From NCBI GenBank assembly GCA_964346085.1, contig CAYFSZ010000054.1, forward strand, positions 1 to 9,614: a DNA stretch of 9,614 nt. The letters run 5' to 3'. Made by a program: the position numbers and the translations under genes. Below the pieces are notes generated by a model that had not been told where the DNA came from, made no database searches, and worked only from the letters and a program-made list of their open reading frames with translations. Positions 5,364 through 9,614 of the stretch are shown here, one piece after another. This stretch comes from UBA5436 sp964346085 (GTDB lineage: Bacteria; Bacillota; Clostridia; Saccharofermentanales; DTU023). The number at the start of each line of letters is the position of its first letter. Position 1 is the stretch's first letter.

Positions 5364-8006
5364 ATGCAACATCTAACTACAGTACAGGAACAGCAATTAC
5401 GCGAGATGATAGAACAAAAATATATGGCTAGAAAAAGTGAGATTGAAACCATCAACCCTCCTCTTTTTGCCGAAGCAGAAAATAAAGATTTAGATGAAGA
5501 ATTGCGCTTTTTACTGCACTATTACTGCGCTTATATGAGCGAAGTCGACTTAGTTAACCTCTCACCGGAAATTTTATTAGATTTTGCAAAAGAAAGTATT
5601 GCCACAAGATACTATGCTTATCCTGAAGGTTTACCTTTCGATATGTGGCTTAACTTTGTCGCTTGGTATCGTGTCAACACAGAAGAAATCGTGAAACATC
5701 GAGCTTTCTTTAAAGAAAAAATTAAGGATTTAGTCGATCCAAAAGACCTCGTACAAACAGCTTTAAATATCAATATTTGGTGTGCTGAAGAAGGCACGTA
5801 TGAAGGAACGGATGCAAGAACGATGAATCCAATGGCATTTTTCAATCGCGTTTACGGCCGTTGTGGGGAAGAATCAACTTTCTTGGTGTCTGTTCTACGC
5901 AGTGTCGGCATTGCGGCTCGTCAAATCTACGTCCCTTGGTGGTCCCATTCTGATGATAATCATGCTTGGGTGGAGGTTTTTACGGGTGAAGAGTTCCAAT
6001 TTCTAGGGGCTTGCGAGCCTGAACCAATACTGAATCGTGGTTGGTTTACCGAAGCAGCATCTCGTGCATTACTTGTTATCAGCAGAGCTACTTTACCCTC
6101 ATTGAATGAACCGATGTTACCAAGCAAAGACATCGAATCTCTGATTAATCGAACTCCGTTCTACGCGAACACATATGATTTATCGATTCAAGTACAAGAG
6201 AGCGGTATCCCTGTTTCTCATGCAACCGTCACCTTAGAAGTGATGAACACTGCAGGATTACTGTCTCTTGCCAGTCTAGAAACTGATGCAAACGGATATT
6301 TATCAATGCCAGTTGGATTAGGTTCTTTACGTATTCATGTGCAGCATCAGGGAAAATCTTTTGCCAAGTTAATAAATACAGCAGAAATGCATCAAACCAC
6401 TGCTGCGCCTTTGATTATTGACTTTTCTCAAATGTCAGAAAACGAAGCTGACCTAGAAAAGATTGAACAATTTTGGTTTGCCCCTGAAACAAATTCTCCG
6501 CATCATCGTCTATTAACCGAAGAAGAAAAAGCATATCGTACAAAGATAATTGAAGAAAGCACCGCTAAGCGAACAGTAAAATTAGAACGCTTGGCTTATA
6601 TGCATGAAATCGATAAATTGCTCTCCGATTTCTCTGCTTTGACCGATATAAAATCAAGTATTGTTCAAGCAAGAACTAATTTCCCTATTATCGATGAATT
6701 TATGCGAAATGCTTCTGCTGATGGTCTCGCGGAAGAAGCAAGTCAAATTCTGCATGCCATCTCTTTAAAAGATTTTGCGGATATTAGATTTTCTGTGCTA
6801 GATAGCTATTTGCGACTAGCTCGACCTTTGGCTTGGGTAAAAGAGAAATCTCCAGAAATTCTTGGGGATTCAAACTTACAAAAGCATTTATATTCTCCAA
6901 GAATCGGTATTGAAGTTTTATATCCTTTTTATGAAAAAATCGCGAATGTTGTTGATACTGACAAAAGAGACAACTTATTCGAGAATCCGCAAGCGATAAA
7001 AACAATGATTCAAAATCACTTTACTGCTGATTCAGGAACAAGCAATATTCGCTATCCTGCTTATTTAACAACACTTTGGGACAAAAAACTCGCTTCATTT
7101 AGAGAAAAAGAATGGTTCTGTGTTGCCTTAGCAAGATATGTTGGTCTCCCAAGCTATTTTTCAGACTTACAAGAACGCGCCTTATATTATAAAAATGAAG
7201 ATTGGCATTATTTTACAGATTTAGAAGAAAGTGCACCAACAAGCTCCATTACTCTTTTGGCTGATGATTCAGCTCCAACAAAATTATACTATGAAGGCAA
7301 TTGGAGTTTAGAACGTTATTCAGAAGAAAAGCAATTCTTTTACACTGTCCCTGTTCATGAATTGGGCGATATTGAAAGTTCACCGTTGCAATTACATTTG
7401 ATTGATGGGCAATATCGCATTCATACGGTGAAACGTTTACCAAACGGAAATCAAATGAGTATGACACAATTATTTTCGATGCCACAACAAGAGAATGACG
7501 GAATTTCACTCTCTTGGCCAGTTGCTACACCAGAAAGTTTATTATCACATTATAAATTAGATCCTATTTCCTATCAGGTAATTGATGAAAACGGAAATTC
7601 AGGAAATCTTAGACCTGATTTTTGCTCTGATTTAGACTCTTCTGCAGCCTTATTGTTGTGGCTTCATCCGAATGAAGAGCCAAGTGTTCATGTTTTGGCA
7701 GAAATGAAAGAACATAAAGACCAAATTATGCGTCAGGGATTACCAATTTACTTCGCCATCGACTCAATAGAGGATTTAACGCCGGCTTATCAAGCTTTAT
7801 TAGAAGAGCTCAAAACTGCAAACGTCATTATCTCTAAAGCAGAGGAACCTTTGGCTAGACAAATTTATGTTGATCCAGAAAAATTCCCTCGCATGTTATT
7901 AGTGACAAATGAAGGAATTTGTACCTTTGCTAATGCGGGTTATCAAGTTGGTTTAATTCATCAAATTTTGGAATTGCTACCACTGATTGATGATAATAAA
8001 CACTAG
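5364..8006 (+). CDS. Large cytoplasmic transglutaminase-like multidomain protein
   Basis: Protein of 880 residues with a transglutaminase/papain-like core at about 120-240. The nucleophile is Cys167 in YGRCGEESTF, the His is His200 in DDNHAWVEVF, and the third position falls in FLGACEPEPIL (213-223), where acidic residues replace the usual Asp context. Residues about 268-352 look like a beta-sandwich, carboxypeptidase-regulatory-like domain (YDLSIQV to LINTA). Residues 575-620 (EWFCVALARYVGLPSYFS, then EDWHYF) resemble a second core lacking the Cys. Residues 757-875 look thioredoxin-like, with strand LLLWLHP, the pair LPIYFAID and IYVDPEKFPRMLLVTNEG (cis-Pro-like Pro842), and no CXXC. There is no signal peptide or membrane helix. 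AAGGAG ends 6-7 nt before the ATG. It is divergent from the sugar operon and upstream of enolase, which has its own promoter. Such proteins may be proteases or amidases rather than crosslinkers; the substrate is unknown. The core call is firm and the other domains are moderate. Confidence 0.85.
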   Translation: MQHLTTVQEQQLREMIEQKYMARKSEIETINPPLFAEAENKDLDEELRFLLHYYCAYMSEVDLVNLSPEILLDFAKESIATRYYAYPEGLPFDMWLNFVAWYRVNTEEIVKHRAFFKEKIKDLVDPKDLVQTALNINIWCAEEGTYEGTDARTMNPMAFFNRVYGRCGEESTFLVSVLRSVGIAARQIYVPWWSHSDDNHAWVEVFTGEEFQFLGACEPEPILNRGWFTEAASRALLVISRATLPSLNEPMLPSKDIESLINRTPFYANTYDLSIQVQESGIPVSHATVTLEVMNTAGLLSLASLETDANGYLSMPVGLGSLRIHVQHQGKSFAKLINTAEMHQTTAAPLIIDFSQMSENEADLEKIEQFWFAPETNSPHHRLLTEEEKAYRTKIIEESTAKRTVKLERLAYMHEIDKLLSDFSALTDIKSSIVQARTNFPIIDEFMRNASADGLAEEASQILHAISLKDFADIRFSVLDSYLRLARPLAWVKEKSPEILGDSNLQKHLYSPRIGIEVLYPFYEKIANVVDTDKRDNLFENPQAIKTMIQNHFTADSGTSNIRYPAYLTTLWDKKLASFREKEWFCVALARYVGLPSYFSDLQERALYYKNEDWHYFTDLEESAPTSSITLLADDSAPTKLYYEGNWSLERYSEEKQFFYTVPVHELGDIESSPLQLHLIDGQYRIHTVKRLPNGNQMSMTQLFSMPQQENDGISLSWPVATPESLLSHYKLDPISYQVIDENGNSGNLRPDFCSDLDSSAALLLWLHPNEEPSVHVLAEMKEHKDQIMRQGLPIYFAIDSIEDLTPAYQALLEELKTANVIISKAEEPLARQIYVDPEKFPRMLLVTNEGICTFANAGYQVGLIHQILELLPLIDDNKH

Positions 8007-8020
8007 AGCTCCCTAGACTG

Positions 8021-8046
8021 AAAAAACATTTTGCCATTTGTTTTTT
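8021..8046 (+). terminator. Weak A/T hairpin after the transglutaminase-like gene
   Basis: AAAAAACA (8021-8028) and TGTTTTTT (8039-8046) pair across a 10-nt loop, 15 nt after the stop codon. The stem has one G-C pair and ends in six T, so it may be a weak or partial terminator. Its right arm overlaps the place where the enolase -35 should lie. Confidence 0.3.
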
Positions 8047-8063
8047 AAGTCGCATTTTTCATG

Positions 8064-8093
8064 TATAATAGCTTATGTATGAACAAATATAAT
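8064..8093 (+). promoter_or_regulatory. Enolase promoter region with two TATAAT elements
   Basis: Perfect TATAAT hexamers occur at 8064-8069 and 8088-8093, 58 and 34 nt before the enolase ATG. The first is preceded by TG directly (TGTATAAT). Neither has a strong -35 at 17 nt; the nearest T-rich candidates are at 8038-8046. A small TTGGT/ACCAA hairpin (8098-8102, 8109-8113) touches the AAGGAGG ribosome binding site (8112-8118). Confidence 0.55.
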
Positions 8094-8126
8094 AATATTG
8101 GTTAAAATACCAAGGAGGTTTTATTA

Positions 8127-9434
8127 ATGATTCAAGAAAATTTAATCGTTGACATTTTTGCTCGTGAGATTTTAGACTCTCGTGGTAATCCTACACTCGA
8201 AGCTGAAGTTGTAACAGAAGATGGTTCTTTTGGTCGTGCAGCTGTTCCATCAGGTGCATCTACAGGTGCTTTCGAAGCTGTTGAATTACGTGACGGCGAT
8301 GATCGTTATATGGGAAAAGGCGTTCAAAAAGCTGTTGACAATGTAAATGAACAAATCGCTGAAGCAATTATTGGTTTGAATGTTTATGAACAAGCAGAAA
8401 TCGATCATACAATGTTAGATTTAGATGGCACAGAAAATAAAGGAAACTTAGGTGCAAATGCTACTTTAGCTGTTTCTTTAGCTGTTGCTCAAGCTGCTGC
8501 TAATAGCTTAGGTGTTGGCTTATATTCTTACTTAGGTGGCGTTTATGGAAATACTTTACCAGTTCCTATGTCAAACGTTATCAATGGTGGTAAACATGCT
8601 GATAATAGCATTAACTTACAAGAATTCATGATTATGCCAGTTGGTGCTCCTTCATTCAAAGAAGCAATCCGTTGGACAACAGAAGTTTTCCATACATTAA
8701 AAGGCATCTTAAAAGCTGATGGTTATTCTACAGCAGTTGGCGACGAAGGTGGTTTCGCTCCTAACTTTGAAAATGATGAACAACCTTTAGAATACTTAGT
8801 AAAAGCTATCGAAAAAGCTGGTTACAAACCAGGTGAAGATTTCTTCATCGCTTTAGACCCTGCTTCAACAGAATTATTCGAAGAAGCTAAAAAAGTTGGC
8901 AAAGATGGTTACTTATTCTGGAAATCTGGCGAATTCAAAACACGCGAAGAAATGGTTGATTTCTGGGCAGAAATGTGCGAAAAATATCCAATCATTTCTA
9001 TCGAAGACGGCTTAGCTGAAGAAGACTGGGATGGATGGAAAATCTTAACAGAACGTTTAGGTGGAAAAGTTCAATTGGTTGGTGACGACTTATTCGTAAC
9101 AAACACTTCTCGTTTATCTAAAGGTATCGAACTTGGTGTTGCAAACTCCATCTTAATCAAAGTTAACCAAATCGGTACTTTGACAGAAACTTTAGAAGCT
9201 ATCAAAATGGCTCAAGACGCTGGTATGACAGCAGTTACTTCACATCGTTCTGGTGAAACAGAAGACGTTACAATCGCTGATATCGCTGTTGCTACAAATT
9301 CTGGTCAAATCAAAACTGGTGCTCCTTCACGTACTGATCGTGTTGCAAAATACAATCAATTATTACGTATCGAAGAAGAATTAGGCGAATCTGCAAAATA
9401 TGCAGGTAAAAAAGCTTTCAGATTCAGCAAATAA
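8127..9434 (+). CDS. eno: Enolase (phosphopyruvate hydratase)
   Basis: Glycolytic enzyme converting 2-phosphoglycerate to phosphoenolpyruvate in the cytoplasm. The 435 residues are the standard bacterial length with all expected sites: the SGASTG loop (42-47), GGKHADN with His157 (154-160), Glu166 in LQEFM, Glu207 in GDEGGF, the metal ligands Asp244 (ALDPAS), Glu293 (SIEDG) and Asp320 (VGDDLFVTN), Lys345 in ILIKVNQIGTL, SHRSGETED (372-380) and Lys396 in GQIKTGAPSR. The start is fixed by a strong AAGGAGG 8 nt upstream and by the conserved IFAREILDSRGNPT segment. Codon choice (GAA, TTA, GCT, GGT) is more biased than in the other genes here, as expected for a highly expressed housekeeping gene. 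A strong terminator follows 24 nt after the stop, making it monocistronic in this window. Confidence 0.99.
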   Translation: MIQENLIVDIFAREILDSRGNPTLEAEVVTEDGSFGRAAVPSGASTGAFEAVELRDGDDRYMGKGVQKAVDNVNEQIAEAIIGLNVYEQAEIDHTMLDLDGTENKGNLGANATLAVSLAVAQAAANSLGVGLYSYLGGVYGNTLPVPMSNVINGGKHADNSINLQEFMIMPVGAPSFKEAIRWTTEVFHTLKGILKADGYSTAVGDEGGFAPNFENDEQPLEYLVKAIEKAGYKPGEDFFIALDPASTELFEEAKKVGKDGYLFWKSGEFKTREEMVDFWAEMCEKYPIISIEDGLAEEDWDGWKILTERLGGKVQLVGDDLFVTNTSRLSKGIELGVANSILIKVNQIGTLTETLEAIKMAQDAGMTAVTSHRSGETEDVTIADIAVATNSGQIKTGAPSRTDRVAKYNQLLRIEEELGESAKYAGKKAFRFSK

Positions 9435-9458
9435 TTTATCTGAATAATTGAGACTTTC

Positions 9459-9494
9459 AAAGGCTTGTCTTTCTTAGAAAGGCGGGCCTTTTTT
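9459..9494 (+). terminator. Intrinsic terminator of enolase
   Basis: Fifteen-pair stem, left arm 9459-9473 (AAAGGCTTGTCTTTC), loop TTA, right arm 9477-9491, with three G-U wobbles and a run of six T at 9489-9494. The wobble pairs become A-C mismatches on the other strand, so it should work mainly in the enolase direction. Confidence 0.92.
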
Positions 9495-9562
9495 GTGTAT
9501 ACAAGGATATGCATTATTTTAAACGACTACCTATGTCAAGGACACTTCAATAATTTTACCAG

Positions 9563-9614
9563 TACACGGGTATTTGCTCTTTCTTCATTTACCCGTGTAT
9601 GCTCATGCACGGGT
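9563..9614. repeat. Three-copy CACGGGT motif forming alternative hairpins
   Basis: Segment A, TACACGGGTA (9563-9572), pairs perfectly with B, TACCCGTGTA (9590-9599), across a 17-nt loop. Segment B (9591-9600) can instead pair with C, ATGCACGGGT (9605-9614), over a 4-nt loop with one G-U pair. The two hairpins exclude each other. C ends at the window edge, so whether a T-run follows is unknown. Bases 9495-9562 show no gene and only a poor promoter-like pair (TTGTGT 9493-9498, TATTTT 9515-9520). Confidence 0.6.

Noticed and set aside
5618..7509. Three minus-strand open frames of 73-86 codons opposite the transglutaminase-like gene
   Set aside because: They lie wholly within the 880-residue coding region and show no start signals or family motifs.
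9495..9562. A promoter or small gene after the enolase terminator
   Set aside because: Only a poor TTGTGT/TATTTT pair is visible, with no ribosome binding site or open frame of note.

Overview
The window looks like chromosomal DNA from a low-GC, AT-rich Gram-positive bacterium (Bacillota). The signs are strong AAGGAGG-type ribosome binding sites, TTA/GAA/AAA-rich codon use, Firmicutes-style protein families, and an enolase gene with the strongly biased codons of a highly expressed gene. I cannot fix the family; Erysipelotrichales-like or Lactobacillales-like hosts are guesses. No phage, insertion sequence, CRISPR array, tRNA or rRNA is visible. Six intact protein genes are present and none has an obvious signal peptide or membrane segment.

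Left half, minus strand (about 1-5220): a carbohydrate-use locus. Read in the direction of transcription it is a CutC-family TIM-barrel protein (5168-4401), a GH29 alpha-L-fucosidase (4382-3135), a gap holding a 30-codon in-frame coding remnant, an FGGY-family sugar kinase (2924-1335) and a LacI-family repressor (1163-123). cutC and the fucosidase gene are 18 nt apart and probably co-transcribed. The kinase and the repressor each have their own TATAAT -10 element. Fucosylated oligosaccharides are probably hydrolysed inside the cell by the fucosidase, and the kinase may phosphorylate the released sugar or a derivative. No transporter, isomerase or aldolase lies in the window, so the pathway is incomplete here. 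An ATTTAGT-type motif is clustered around the repressor gene and is a candidate operator.

Right half, plus strand (about 5290-9494): an 880-residue cytoplasmic transglutaminase-like protein with extra domains (5364-8006), then enolase (8127-9434) with its own promoter and a strong intrinsic terminator. The transglutaminase-like gene is divergent from the cutC operon across a 195-bp region with two palindromes. The last 50 bp hold three copies of a CACGGGT/ACCCGTG motif that can fold into two mutually exclusive hairpins, cut off by the window end.

No clearly new system is evident. The points most worth a second look are the coding remnant after the fucosidase stop, a 10-bp duplication that appears to have altered the end of cutC, the shared palindromic motif around the lacI-type gene, the multidomain transglutaminase-like protein with what looks like a dead second core, and the competing hairpins at the right edge.
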